Assembly: GCF_038811545.1 (NCBI RefSeq)
Contig: NZ_CP133319.1
Coordinates: forward strand, 434,001 to 498,000
Reading direction: 5' to 3'
DNA from: Rhodoligotrophos sp. CJ14
GTDB lineage: Bacteria; Pseudomonadota; Alphaproteobacteria; Rhizobiales; Im1
DNA length: 64,000 nt
Shown here: positions 1 to 7,878 of the stretch, piece after piece
Layout: each line of letters opens with the position of its first letter
How positions within the stretch are numbered: position 1 is the stretch's first letter
Made by a program: the position numbers and the translations under genes
The notes under the pieces: model-generated
Database searches by the model: none
Seen by the model: only the letters and a program-made list of their open reading frames with translations
What the model was told of the DNA's origin: nothing

Positions 1-1419
1 ATGCTCGATCGTGCCGAAGGCTGCTTGTGTTGTCCCCGCCTTATATTGCTCCCACGGGCTCTCGCCGCGGTGAAAATCATCATCACGCCCCTGAGCGCAG
101 AAGTGGTTGAAGCGCGCCACCGTCTCCTTCACAGCGTCAGCCGGCAGGTTCGTCTTGGCGGCAAGCTCATCGAGGCTCTGCGCCTTGATCAGGCATTTCG
201 GATCCTTGCGCACATACCAGAGGAACGGCAGGGATTGCCGCAGAAAACGCCGGTCGCCGATCAGCCAGGCTGGCAGATGCAGCGGTTCGCCCGTCGCCGC
301 ATCGCGCCGGTCGAGGGCTGCCCCGATATTGTAGTCATATTCGCTCACGAACCGGCGACCATCGCGCCCGACAATGATCGCATGCGGCTCGGTCTGGAAA
401 GTGAGCGGAATGCCATGCAGCCGCCCTTCATAGCGGGTGGGCAGGGTTGGATAGACGTTCGCCTGGTCCATGCGCTCGAGCAGCGCCCCAGCCTTCTCGG
501 CAAGCAGCTGGCCATCTCCCGTATTGGTGCGCGGGCTGGCAATACGGTCGAGCGGACCTAGGAAATGCTGGCCAAAAAGATCGGGATTCCACTCGAAGCC
601 ACCGGTTGCGAGCACCACGCCCCGACGCGCCATGATCGTCTGGCGTATGCCCTGCCGATCGATCTCAACGCCATTGACCCGCCCGTCCCGATCCTGCAGC
701 AGGGCCGTAACCCGTGTTTCGGGCGAGAGCCGGCAGCCCTTGTCGAGACAGCCCTTCAGCATGCCGGTCATGAGCGCATTGCCTTGCGCCCGGCTGTCGG
801 TGACGAGCCGCCGCAGGAGTTCTGGCCACAGCCTGACGACCGCACGCACCGGATGATGCCAGAGGTCGTCGTCATAGACTTCCTGGTAGGTGAAGAGATG
901 CGGCAGGGTTGAGCGCCGCAGCTTGCCGGCATAAGGCCCGAGCAGCCGCCGGCTCAGCGGCTTGGGCGACAGCATGCGGCCGCGTACCTTGCCGCCGGGC
1001 CGCTCACTGAAAATGTCGGGCTCTTCGGTGAGTGCGAACCTGAGCGGCGTCTCGCGTTCGATGAATTCGAGCATGCGCGGCGCAGCCGCAACAAAGGCTT
1101 GCCAGAGCGCATCCTCCTTTTCCTGCCAGCCCGGCGGCGAAGCACTGCGGATATAGGTGAGCGCCTCCTCGGGGCTGTCCTCGATCCCCGCCTGCCGCGC
1201 AATGTGATTGGCCGGGATCCAGGTTCCCGCCCCCGACATGGCGGAGGTTCCACCGAGCTTGTCGCTCTTCTCGAGGATGATCACCGAGAGGCCGCCCACG
1301 GCCGCCCGCAGCGCCGCACTGAGGCCGGCGGCTCCGGATCCGATCACCACCACATCAAAGGCTTCCGCAGCACCACCAGACCTGGTTGCGCGCTGATCCA
1401 ACTGACCCCCTGCAGTCAT
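1..1419 (-). CDS. FAD-dependent oxidoreductase (fumarate reductase / 3-ketosteroid dehydrogenase flavoprotein family), 3' end cut by window edge
   Basis: The reading frame is open from an ATG at 1419 down to position 1, giving 473 codons; the C-terminus lies outside the window. The N-terminus has an FAD-binding Rossmann motif (GSGAAGL, residues about 27-33), an acidic residue ending beta-2 (E50) and a GGTSAMSGAG segment after it, as in FAD_binding_2 flavoproteins such as fumarate reductase and 3-ketosteroid-delta1-dehydrogenase. A second dinucleotide-contact stretch (LATGGFEWN) occurs mid-protein. Such enzymes oxidise or reduce C-C bonds next to a carbonyl; the substrate cannot be read here. 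It lies 79 bp downstream of the LysR gene on the same strand, so co-transcription is possible. The family call is firm, the reaction is not. Confidence 0.85.
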   Translation of the reverse strand, partial: MTAGGQLDQRATRSGGAAEAFDVVVIGSGAAGLSAALRAAVGGLSVIILEKSDKLGGTSAMSGAGTWIPANHIARQAGIEDSPEEALTYIRSASPPGWQEKEDALWQAFVAAAPRMLEFIERETPLRFALTEEPDIFSERPGGKVRGRMLSPKPLSRRLLGPYAGKLRRSTLPHLFTYQEVYDDDLWHHPVRAVVRLWPELLRRLVTDSRAQGNALMTGMLKGCLDKGCRLSPETRVTALLQDRDGRVNGVEIDRQGIRQTIMARRGVVLATGGFEWNPDLFGQHFLGPLDRIASPRTNTGDGQLLAEKAGALLERMDQANVYPTLPTRYEGRLHGIPLTFQTEPHAIIVGRDGRRFVSEYDYNIGAALDRRDAATGEPLHLPAWLIGDRRFLRQSLPFLWYVRKDPKCLIKAQSLDELAAKTNLPADAVKETVARFNHFCAQGRDDDFHRGESPWEQYKAGTTQAAFGTIEH

Positions 1420-1498
1420 GACGAGTTCCGCAAATCAAGGAGAGGATGGCCTTATCACTCGAAGTCTAGGAACTCTTGCGCCGGCAAGTCCAGCACAA

Positions 1499-2416
1499 TC
1501 AGGGGCGGACTTGCGCGATCTCGGGCAGGACCCTTGGCAACCTGCCCACCAGATGGTCGACGAAGCTCCGCGCCAGTCGTGAGAGCGGCCGGTCACGGCT
1601 GGTGATCACCGCCAGCGCATAGAGGATTTCCGGCTGGAAGGCGCGCTTGACCAGCCGCGTGCCGCGATATTGCGAGGCCACGAAATCATCGAGCAGGGCA
1701 ATCCCGAGCCCGTGCTCAGCAAGTCGCAGGACCGAGTGGGACGTCAAGGTTTCGACGCGGCGGGAGGCGCGCACGCCCTCGGCCCGGAACAGCCGGTCGA
1801 TTTCAAGCTGCACCGCATCACCCGTCCCGATGGTGATGAGCCTGCGGCCATGGAGATCGGCGGCCGTGATCGTGTCCTTCACGGCCAGCGGATCATCCCG
1901 GTCCAGCATGCAAACGAGCCGCATGCGCGCGACCAGCCGGCTCTCGACCTCCTCATGAAAGGGAAGGTGAAGACCGATGCCCACATCGGCCTTGCCCGCG
2001 ATCACCTGATCAATCACCCCATGCGAGTTCAGGACCAGCAGAGACAGGGCAATCTCCGGATGGACCTCGAGAAAATCGCTGATGAGGCTGCTCAACGGCT
2101 CGATTGCCAGAAGAGGCAGACAGGCAACCGCCAGCCGGCCGACGCGCATGGCCTTGAGGTCGACCGCGAACTGGCTCAGCCGATCGAAGCCGACAAGCGA
2201 TTTCGCGATCTCCTCGAACAAGAGGCGCCCCTCCGTGGTGAGCCGCCAACTATTGCCCTGGCGCACCCGGAGCGCATAGCCGAGGTCCTGTTCGAGCTCG
2301 CGCAGATATTTGGAGACGGCCGGCTGGGAGACGTGCAGCCGCTTTGCCGCCTCGGTCACCGAACCGTGAGCGGCCACCGCGTGGAAGACTTCCAGATGTC
2401 GGGGGCGCATGACCAT
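1499..2416 (-). CDS. LysR-family transcriptional regulator
   Basis: An N-terminal winged helix-turn-helix (FHAVAAHGSVTEAAKRL followed by VSQPAVSKYLREL, residues about 10-40) is followed by a LysR substrate-binding domain to the end, about 305 residues, normal for the family. I start at the ATG at 2416 (an ATG at 2410 is equally possible); the frame stays open to 2578 but that extension has no LysR similarity and would run into the divergent gene. LysR proteins usually bind the intergenic region shared with a divergently transcribed target and respond to a small effector. Here the partner is the M24 hydrolase and importer operon that starts at 2509, so those genes, and perhaps the flavoprotein downstream, are the likely targets. 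Confidence 0.9.
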   Translation of the reverse strand: MVMRPRHLEVFHAVAAHGSVTEAAKRLHVSQPAVSKYLRELEQDLGYALRVRQGNSWRLTTEGRLLFEEIAKSLVGFDRLSQFAVDLKAMRVGRLAVACLPLLAIEPLSSLISDFLEVHPEIALSLLVLNSHGVIDQVIAGKADVGIGLHLPFHEEVESRLVARMRLVCMLDRDDPLAVKDTITAADLHGRRLITIGTGDAVQLEIDRLFRAEGVRASRRVETLTSHSVLRLAEHGLGIALLDDFVASQYRGTRLVKRAFQPEILYALAVITSRDRPLSRLARSFVDHLVGRLPRVLPEIAQVRP

Positions 2417-2508
2417 CGCTTGTGCGCATAACCTGGCGTGATCCGCAGCGCAAGAAAATGTACTAAATCTCAAGCGCCGGCCGGTGCTATGGCTCCACCT
2501 CAGCAGCC

Positions 2509-3705
2509 ATGGGGAGCACCTTGACCAACGCAAACGATCGCGGGGCGCAGAGCGCCCGCCTGCATCAGCCATTTCCAATGGCTCACTACCAGGATTGCCT
2601 GCATTATGTGCAGAGCGATCTCCGGGCGCGCGGGCTTGCTGCCGGCGTCCTCGTCGATCCCGAGAACATCTTCTGGCTCACCGGCTATCGCTCGATCGGC
2701 TATTGGACCTTCCAGGCCCTGATCGTCCCCAGGGAGGGTCTGCCCATCCTGGTCACCCGCATCTTCAACAAGCCGCTGGCGCAGGAGACCCCAACCATTG
2801 GCGGGGTTGAGGTGATCGGCGATGGCGATGATCCAGCCGCAAGCCTCGATGCCGCCCTACGCCGCCACATGGGTGAGGCGGGCGATATCGGTTTTGAAAC
2901 CGGTGCGCGCAACTTCACCGGCCTCATGCTGCGTGCCCTCGAACAGCGGGCGGCGACCTATCGCATCATCGATTGGAACGGTGTGTGTGAGGAACGGCGG
3001 CGCCTGAAGACGCCGGCCCAGCTAGAGCGGATGCGCAGCGCAGCGAATGCCGCGGTTGCGGGGCTCGATGAAGCCATGCGCACGATCGCTCCGGGACGCA
3101 CGGAGAACGACGTGGCCGCCGCCATGCTTTGGGGTGCGGTTGGAGCCGGCAGCGACTTCTTCCGCGTGCCCCTGGTGGTGACCGGACCTGCAACAGCCTT
3201 ATGCTTCACCACCTGGGAGCGACGGGCGATCGAGCCCGGCCATGTGGTGCTGCTGGAATCGGCCGCCTGCATCGACCGCTATCACGCCATGATCGCCCGC
3301 ACCTGCATCGTCGGCAAGGCAGGCGAGGAACATCGCGCCGTATCCGGCCTGCTGATCGACATGCTGAATCGCGCCATCGATGCGCTGAGGCCCGGCGCAA
3401 CCTCCGGCGAGGTCTTCGCCGCGGCCAATCGTGCGCTTGAAGGCTCGCGCCATTATCGCCAGGCCGGCCAGCGCGTAGGCTATTCCATCGGCATTGGTTT
3501 CCCGCCAAATTGGGCCGAAGGTCATTTCCTCGATCTCAAGGCGAACGATCCGACGGTGCTGGAGCCGGGCATGACCTTCCACATCGTGCCCTCCATGTTC
3601 ACGCCGGATTTCGGCATGTGGTTTTCGGAGAGCGTGGCGGTGACCGATCAAGGCGCCGAAGTGCTGACATCCTATCCGCGCCAGCTCTTCGAGCTCGATT
3701 TCTAA
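2509..3705 (+). CDS. M24-family (creatinase / ectoine hydrolase-like) hydrolase
   Basis: The protein (398 aa) has a creatinase-type N-terminal domain (about residues 25-165) and a pita-bread M24 domain (about 170-395). In metal-dependent M24 aminopeptidases two Asp ligands sit in a D-x10-D segment; here the matching stretch reads VLLESA (247-252) then RYHAMIART (257-265), without the two Asp residues. That pattern matches metal-free creatinases and ectoine-hydrolase (DoeA) relatives from memory, so a C-N hydrolase of a small nitrogen compound is more likely than a peptidase. A later ATG at 2578 would remove 23 unconserved residues; neither start has a good Shine-Dalgarno sequence. It leads an apparent operon with the importer genes, suggesting that the imported compound is its substrate. 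Confidence 0.8.
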   Translation: MGSTLTNANDRGAQSARLHQPFPMAHYQDCLHYVQSDLRARGLAAGVLVDPENIFWLTGYRSIGYWTFQALIVPREGLPILVTRIFNKPLAQETPTIGGVEVIGDGDDPAASLDAALRRHMGEAGDIGFETGARNFTGLMLRALEQRAATYRIIDWNGVCEERRRLKTPAQLERMRSAANAAVAGLDEAMRTIAPGRTENDVAAAMLWGAVGAGSDFFRVPLVVTGPATALCFTTWERRAIEPGHVVLLESAACIDRYHAMIARTCIVGKAGEEHRAVSGLLIDMLNRAIDALRPGATSGEVFAAANRALEGSRHYRQAGQRVGYSIGIGFPPNWAEGHFLDLKANDPTVLEPGMTFHIVPSMFTPDFGMWFSESVAVTDQGAEVLTSYPRQLFELDF

Positions 3706-3748
3706 CGACAACAACAGAAGACCTTAGCCAGACTTGGAGGGACAGATT

Positions 3749-4732
3749 ATGCGGACATACCTGAAAACACTGCTTGCCCTCGGGGCCTTGGCGGCCTTCG
3801 GCGCAGCAAATGCGCAAGCGCAGGACAAGCTTCCCCTGAAGCTCGACTGGAGCCTTTATGGGGCGCACACGCCTTTCTATCTCGGCATTCAGAAGGGCTA
3901 CTATAAGGACGAGGGCATCGATCTCACCATCGCCGAGGGCAACAGCGCCGGCAATGTGGTGAAGCTGGTTGCCTCGGGCGAGGACCCGATCGCCTTCATC
4001 GATCTGGGTACCATGGCGATCGGTGCCGACAAGGGCATGCCGGTCAAGGCCATCTATGGCGTTCACCAGAAGAACCCCATGGTGATCATCAGCCGCAAGG
4101 ACGCGCCGGTAGACAATCCGAAGGCGCTGGAGGGCAAGGTGCTCGCCATGGCGCCATCCGAATCCACCGCCCAGATGCTGCCCGCGCTGCTTGCCGCAAA
4201 CGATGTGGACATCAAGAAGGTCAGCGTCTTGAACCCCGCCGTGGGTGCCAAGAACGCGCTCTTGCTGCAGGGCCGCACCGATGCGGTAACCGGCGTTACC
4301 TATTTCGCCCTGCCGATCTTCGCCAAGCAGAAGCTGGATGTCACATATTTCACCTATGCCGATAATGGCGTCCCGGCGCTCGAGGACGGGATCGTGGCCA
4401 ATACCGATTGGCTCGCCAAGAACGAGGATCTCGCCCGCCGTTTCCTGAAGGCCACCACCCGCGCCTGGGCCGATGCTAAAGCCAATCCTGAAGAAGCGGT
4501 GGATGAAGCCCTCAAGATCCGCACCGACCGGGCCCGCGACCGCGACCAGCTGGTTGCCCAGCTCAAGCTCTCGCTGGATCTCTTGACCACCGAGAACAGC
4601 AAGGACCTGGCCCCTGGCGCCATGGCCGAAGCGGACTGGACGGCGATGATCGAGGGTATGAAGAAGGCAAGCCTCATCAGCGGCAATCGTCCTGCGACGG
4701 ATTATTTCACCAATGCGCTGATCGAGAAGTAA
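3749..4732 (+). CDS. ABC transporter periplasmic substrate-binding protein, NMT1/SsuA/TauA type
   Basis: The protein is about 327 residues with a Sec signal peptide (basic start MRTYLK, hydrophobic core, AQA cleavage site near residue 24). The mature part begins with the NMT1/THI5-like pattern (LKLDWSLYGAHTPFYLG, then GYYKDEGIDLTI), typical of proteins delivering sulfonates, pyrimidine precursors or aromatic nitrogen compounds. I chose the ATG at 3749 over the upstream in-frame codon at 3734 because GGAGGG stands about 8 nt before it. It lies 43 bp after the M24 hydrolase and 75 bp before the permease gene. The ligand cannot be deduced from sequence. Confidence 0.9.
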   Translation: MRTYLKTLLALGALAAFGAANAQAQDKLPLKLDWSLYGAHTPFYLGIQKGYYKDEGIDLTIAEGNSAGNVVKLVASGEDPIAFIDLGTMAIGADKGMPVKAIYGVHQKNPMVIISRKDAPVDNPKALEGKVLAMAPSESTAQMLPALLAANDVDIKKVSVLNPAVGAKNALLLQGRTDAVTGVTYFALPIFAKQKLDVTYFTYADNGVPALEDGIVANTDWLAKNEDLARRFLKATTRAWADAKANPEEAVDEALKIRTDRARDRDQLVAQLKLSLDLLTTENSKDLAPGAMAEADWTAMIEGMKKASLISGNRPATDYFTNALIEK

Positions 4733-4807
4733 GCTCGGGCCACATGCCCTGAACCCCGCGCTCATCGAACATGGGCGTGGGGCTTCGACCTTGGAGACCA
4801 ACCCACC

Positions 4808-5584
4808 ATGTCCTGGCGTGGCGCCATCTATCCTGTGGCCACCCTCGCGGCCTTCATCCTGCTGTGGCAGGCGGCGGTCGCTCTCTTGGCCTTGCCGGAA
4901 TACCTGGTGCCCTCGCCACTCGCGGTGCTCCAGCGCATGCGGGAGGACCATGCAACCCTGCTCTTTCATTCCGGCATTACTCTTGCCGAAACAATCGGCG
5001 GTTTTCTGCTTGCCCTGGTGCTTGGGGTGGTGATCGGCGCGCTGCTCGTCTCAAGCCGCAGCCTCGAGCGGATCGTGCTGCCGGTGCTGCTGGTCATTCA
5101 GACCTTCCCGAAGATCGCACTCGCTCCGCTCATCATCATCTGGTTCGGCTTAGGCTTTGGTCCCAAGCTTTTGATGAGCTTCCTGGTCGCGGTCTTCCCC
5201 GTGCTGATCAGCACCATGGTCGGCATGCGCTCGGTCGAGAAGGACCTGGTCGATCTCGCCCGCTCCATGCAGGCAAGTCCGCTAGCCATTTTCCTGCGCT
5301 TTCGCCTGCCCTCCGCCCTGCCCCAGATCTTCGGCGCCATGAAGGTGGCGGTCGCCTTCGCCATTGTCGGCGCGGTGGTTGGCGAATGGGTCGGGGCCGA
5401 CAAGGGCCTGGGCTATCTCCTCATCTGGGCCAATGCCAATCTCGATACACCCATGCTGTTTTCGATCCTCGTCTGCCTCGCCGTGATCGGGCTCGGCCTC
5501 TATTACCTCGTTGAGATCGCGGAAAGGCTTGCCCTGCCCTGGCATGTCAGCATCCGCGGACAAGCGCCCGGTTTCACCACATGA
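4808..5584 (+). CDS. ABC transporter permease, SsuC/TauC family
   Basis: This 258-residue membrane protein has about six hydrophobic segments and the cytoplasmic EAA loop region (FRLPSALPQIFGAMK, around residues 165-180) that docks onto the ATPase. Length and the start of the conserved core (VPSPLAVLQRM) fit the BPD_transp_1 permeases of sulfonate/taurine/NMT1-type importers. GGAGA precedes the ATG at a good distance. Its last codons overlap the ATPase start by 4 bp (ATGA), implying translational coupling. A single permease gene implies a homodimer in the membrane. Confidence 0.92.
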   Translation: MSWRGAIYPVATLAAFILLWQAAVALLALPEYLVPSPLAVLQRMREDHATLLFHSGITLAETIGGFLLALVLGVVIGALLVSSRSLERIVLPVLLVIQTFPKIALAPLIIIWFGLGFGPKLLMSFLVAVFPVLISTMVGMRSVEKDLVDLARSMQASPLAIFLRFRLPSALPQIFGAMKVAVAFAIVGAVVGEWVGADKGLGYLLIWANANLDTPMLFSILVCLAVIGLGLYYLVEIAERLALPWHVSIRGQAPGFTT

Positions 5585-6342
5585 GCGACACGATCATCGA
5601 CATTGCCAATCTGTTCATGCGGTTCGACGAGGTCGAGGCGCTAAGGGATGTCTCGCTCACCATCGACCGCAACCAATTCGTCTCGATCGTCGGCCCCTCC
5701 GGCTGTGGCAAGAGCACGCTCATGCGCATCGTGGCGGGGCTCATCAAGCCGTCCAGTGGCGAGGTGCGCATCGATGGTGACATCGTGCAGCGCCCCCATC
5801 CGGGCGTCGGCATCGTCTTTCAGAGCGCGACCCTGCTGCCCTGGAAATCGGTGCGCGGCAATATCGCCATGCAGCTCGAATTGCGTGGGTTGAAGCCGGC
5901 CGATCACGCCGCCGCCATTGACGGACTGATCCGCTTGACCGGCCTGCAAGGCTTCGAGAACCACCTGCCCCACCAGCTCTCCGGCGGCATGCAGCAGCGC
6001 GTCTCGATCTGCCGCGCCCTGGTGCACGATCCCGAACTGCTCCTGCTCGATGAGCCCTTCGGCGCGCTTGATGCCATGACGCGCGAGACCATGAACAGGG
6101 AATTGCAGCGCATCTGGCTGAACAGCCGCAAGACCGTGCTCATGATCACCCATGGCATTGCCGAGGCGGTGTTCCTGTCCGATATCGTCGTGGTGATGTC
6201 CGCGAGGCCAGGCCGCATCGAGCGGATTTTCACGATCGACCTGCCTCGACCGCGCACGCCCGAGATCGACGACAACCCGCTGTTCCGCGAATATGTGCGC
6301 GAGATCCGCAAGCTCTTCGGCGAAGCCATCGCCTTCGATTGA
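5581..6342 (+). CDS. ABC transporter ATP-binding protein, SsuB/TauB family
   Basis: The 253-residue ATPase shows Walker [10 protein letters not shown] (38-46), the Q-loop glutamine at 81, signature LSGGMQQR (133-140), Walker B LLLLDEPF (153-160) and the switch His in the ITHGIAEAV segment. The FQSATLLPW context of the Q-loop is typical of nitrate/sulfonate/taurine-class ATPases. It is translationally coupled to the permease and completes the importer begun by the binding protein at 3749. The gene ends 20 bp before the convergent J-domain gene. Confidence 0.95.
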   Translation: MSDTIIDIANLFMRFDEVEALRDVSLTIDRNQFVSIVGPSGCGKSTLMRIVAGLIKPSSGEVRIDGDIVQRPHPGVGIVFQSATLLPWKSVRGNIAMQLELRGLKPADHAAAIDGLIRLTGLQGFENHLPHQLSGGMQQRVSICRALVHDPELLLLDEPFGALDAMTRETMNRELQRIWLNSRKTVLMITHGIAEAVFLSDIVVVMSARPGRIERIFTIDLPRPRTPEIDDNPLFREYVREIRKLFGEAIAFD

Positions 6343-6362
6343 GATGAGGCGGCAGCGCAAGT

Positions 6363-7082
6363 TCAGCGCTTGAGCAGCACGTCCTTCGCCTGATTGATCA
6401 TGGCGGCAAAGGCATCCGACCCGCCCGCATCCGGGTGGAACTTCTTCATGAGCCGCCGATGGGCCGCGCGGATCTCGCGCTCGCTCGCATGATCCGAGAC
6501 CTCCAGGATGCGGCAGGCTTCCGCCCGCGACATCGCGAACTCGGCCCGCGGGCCCGCCCCATTACTCTGCTTTGCGCCGGCACCCGCCGCATCCCGCCAG
6601 CCCGCATGCATGCGGTCGAGATAGGCATCGAGCAGGAGCCGGCTCTGATCGGCCACTGAATAGGCTTCCCCGCGCAAATCGAGCAATTCGGCGAGCGTCA
6701 ACGCCGAAAGCCGGCGCCCGCTATAGCGGCCCGCGAGCACAGATCCGTCCATCATGCCGGTGTCGTGATCAAGCTCCATGGCGAGCAGCGCCGTGCGCAC
6801 GCTGGAGCGCTGGCCGCCCGATGGCCGGCCGGCACGGGAGAAGCCGCCGGGCGCACCGGGAATGTTCATGTGCCGCCCGAGCAGACCCAGTCCAAAGGCG
6901 ATGAGCGGTGCTCCCACCGCCATGCCGCCACGCAGCGTCATGATGAGGCCGACCAGCGCGATGGCAGCCCCACCGCCAAGCCTGGTCAATTTGGCCAGCC
7001 GCTTCGGATCGGCCTTGATCGACTTGCGCAAGAGCCAATAGGCCAGCACGAGGGCTATGGCGACGAGAATGAATGCCTGCAT
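6363..7082 (-). CDS. Membrane-anchored J-domain protein
   Basis: About 239 residues. The N-terminus is a transmembrane segment (QAFILVAIALVLAYWLL), a second glycine-rich hydrophobic stretch follows at roughly 35-70, and the C-terminal 56 residues form a J-domain with the essential HPD tripeptide (about 216-218). J-domains stimulate Hsp70 ATPase activity; a J-domain tethered by an N-terminal membrane segment resembles the mitochondrial Pam18/Tim14 layout. I start at the ATG at 7082 because translation from 7241 would overlap the VWA gene in another frame. It lies 14 bp downstream of the VWA gene, so the two are probably co-transcribed. Confidence 0.85.
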   Translation of the reverse strand: MQAFILVAIALVLAYWLLRKSIKADPKRLAKLTRLGGGAAIALVGLIMTLRGGMAVGAPLIAFGLGLLGRHMNIPGAPGGFSRAGRPSGGQRSSVRTALLAMELDHDTGMMDGSVLAGRYSGRRLSALTLAELLDLRGEAYSVADQSRLLLDAYLDRMHAGWRDAAGAGAKQSNGAGPRAEFAMSRAEACRILEVSDHASEREIRAAHRRLMKKFHPDAGGSDAFAAMINQAKDVLLKR

Positions 7083-7096
7083 AGCTGTTGCAGCCC

Positions 7097-7813
7097 CTAC
7101 CGCAGCTGATCCAGCAGCAATGTCGCCGGCCGGTTCTTGCGCCCGTAATGCTCGAGCGCCTGCCTGCCGCCGGCCGCATAAACCGCCACCGCCGCAAGCA
7201 ACGCCCGGAGCTGTCCTGCCGCATTCAGATCGAAACGGCAATAGGCGCCTTTCGTGAGCCGAGCGATCTCGCGAAATGCGCTCTCGGCTCTTGCATCATA
7301 GCCTTCCTGAAACATGAAGATCGGCACGCCCAGAAGCCCGATCTCGCCGGCACGGGCGCAAAGGAGGTCCACATCCTCCTCCATGGCGTCACCCACATAG
7401 ACTGCCGCATGGACGCGCGCCCGCTCCATTTCCAGCTTGACATGCTGAAGCACCTTGCGGATTTGGGTGTGACCACCGCGGCAGGCAATTCCCGACATGA
7501 GCTTGGCAAGCCCCTTGGGGTCGGATACCCAGCGGCTGGCCATGCATTCATTGAACCCGCGGAAATAGACGAGCTGCACGTCGAGCCCGCCAATCCTGGC
7601 GGTTTCCTCGAACATCTGCCCCTGAATGGCGAGAGCCTGATCCCAGGTCGGCTGCCGGCTCATGGTCGCATCCATGGCAAAAACCAGCCGACCTCGGTCC
7701 TCGCCCTGCCGCAGAGGCAGGGATTTGGCCTTCGCCAGGAATTCACCGACCTCTTGATTGGTCGATGAGACCTCATGTCCTTGCGGCGTCGTGACAGGCG
7801 CTCGCGTTTTCAA
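7097..7813 (-). CDS. VWA-domain protein
   Basis: The protein is about 239 residues. It carries a von Willebrand factor A-like fold beginning RLVFAMDATMS; DATMS is a variant of the DxSxS metal-adhesion motif, and later VYVGDAMEEDVD fits the second conserved acidic strand. I start at TTG 7813, because on the minus strand GGAGG stands 5 nt before it; the open frame continues to another TTG at 7834 without a better ribosome site. No signal peptide is visible, so it is probably cytoplasmic. It precedes the J-domain gene by 14 bp. The substrate or partner is unknown. Confidence 0.8.
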   Translation of the reverse strand: MKTRAPVTTPQGHEVSSTNQEVGEFLAKAKSLPLRQGEDRGRLVFAMDATMSRQPTWDQALAIQGQMFEETARIGGLDVQLVYFRGFNECMASRWVSDPKGLAKLMSGIACRGGHTQIRKVLQHVKLEMERARVHAAVYVGDAMEEDVDLLCARAGEIGLLGVPIFMFQEGYDARAESAFREIARLTKGAYCRFDLNAAGQLRALLAAVAVYAAGGRQALEHYGRKNRPATLLLDQLR

Positions 7814-7878
7814 CCCAACCTCCGGGACGCCCAAACCTTATCTGAAGATGGGGCAGGCAGGCCCGCCCGACAATCCCG

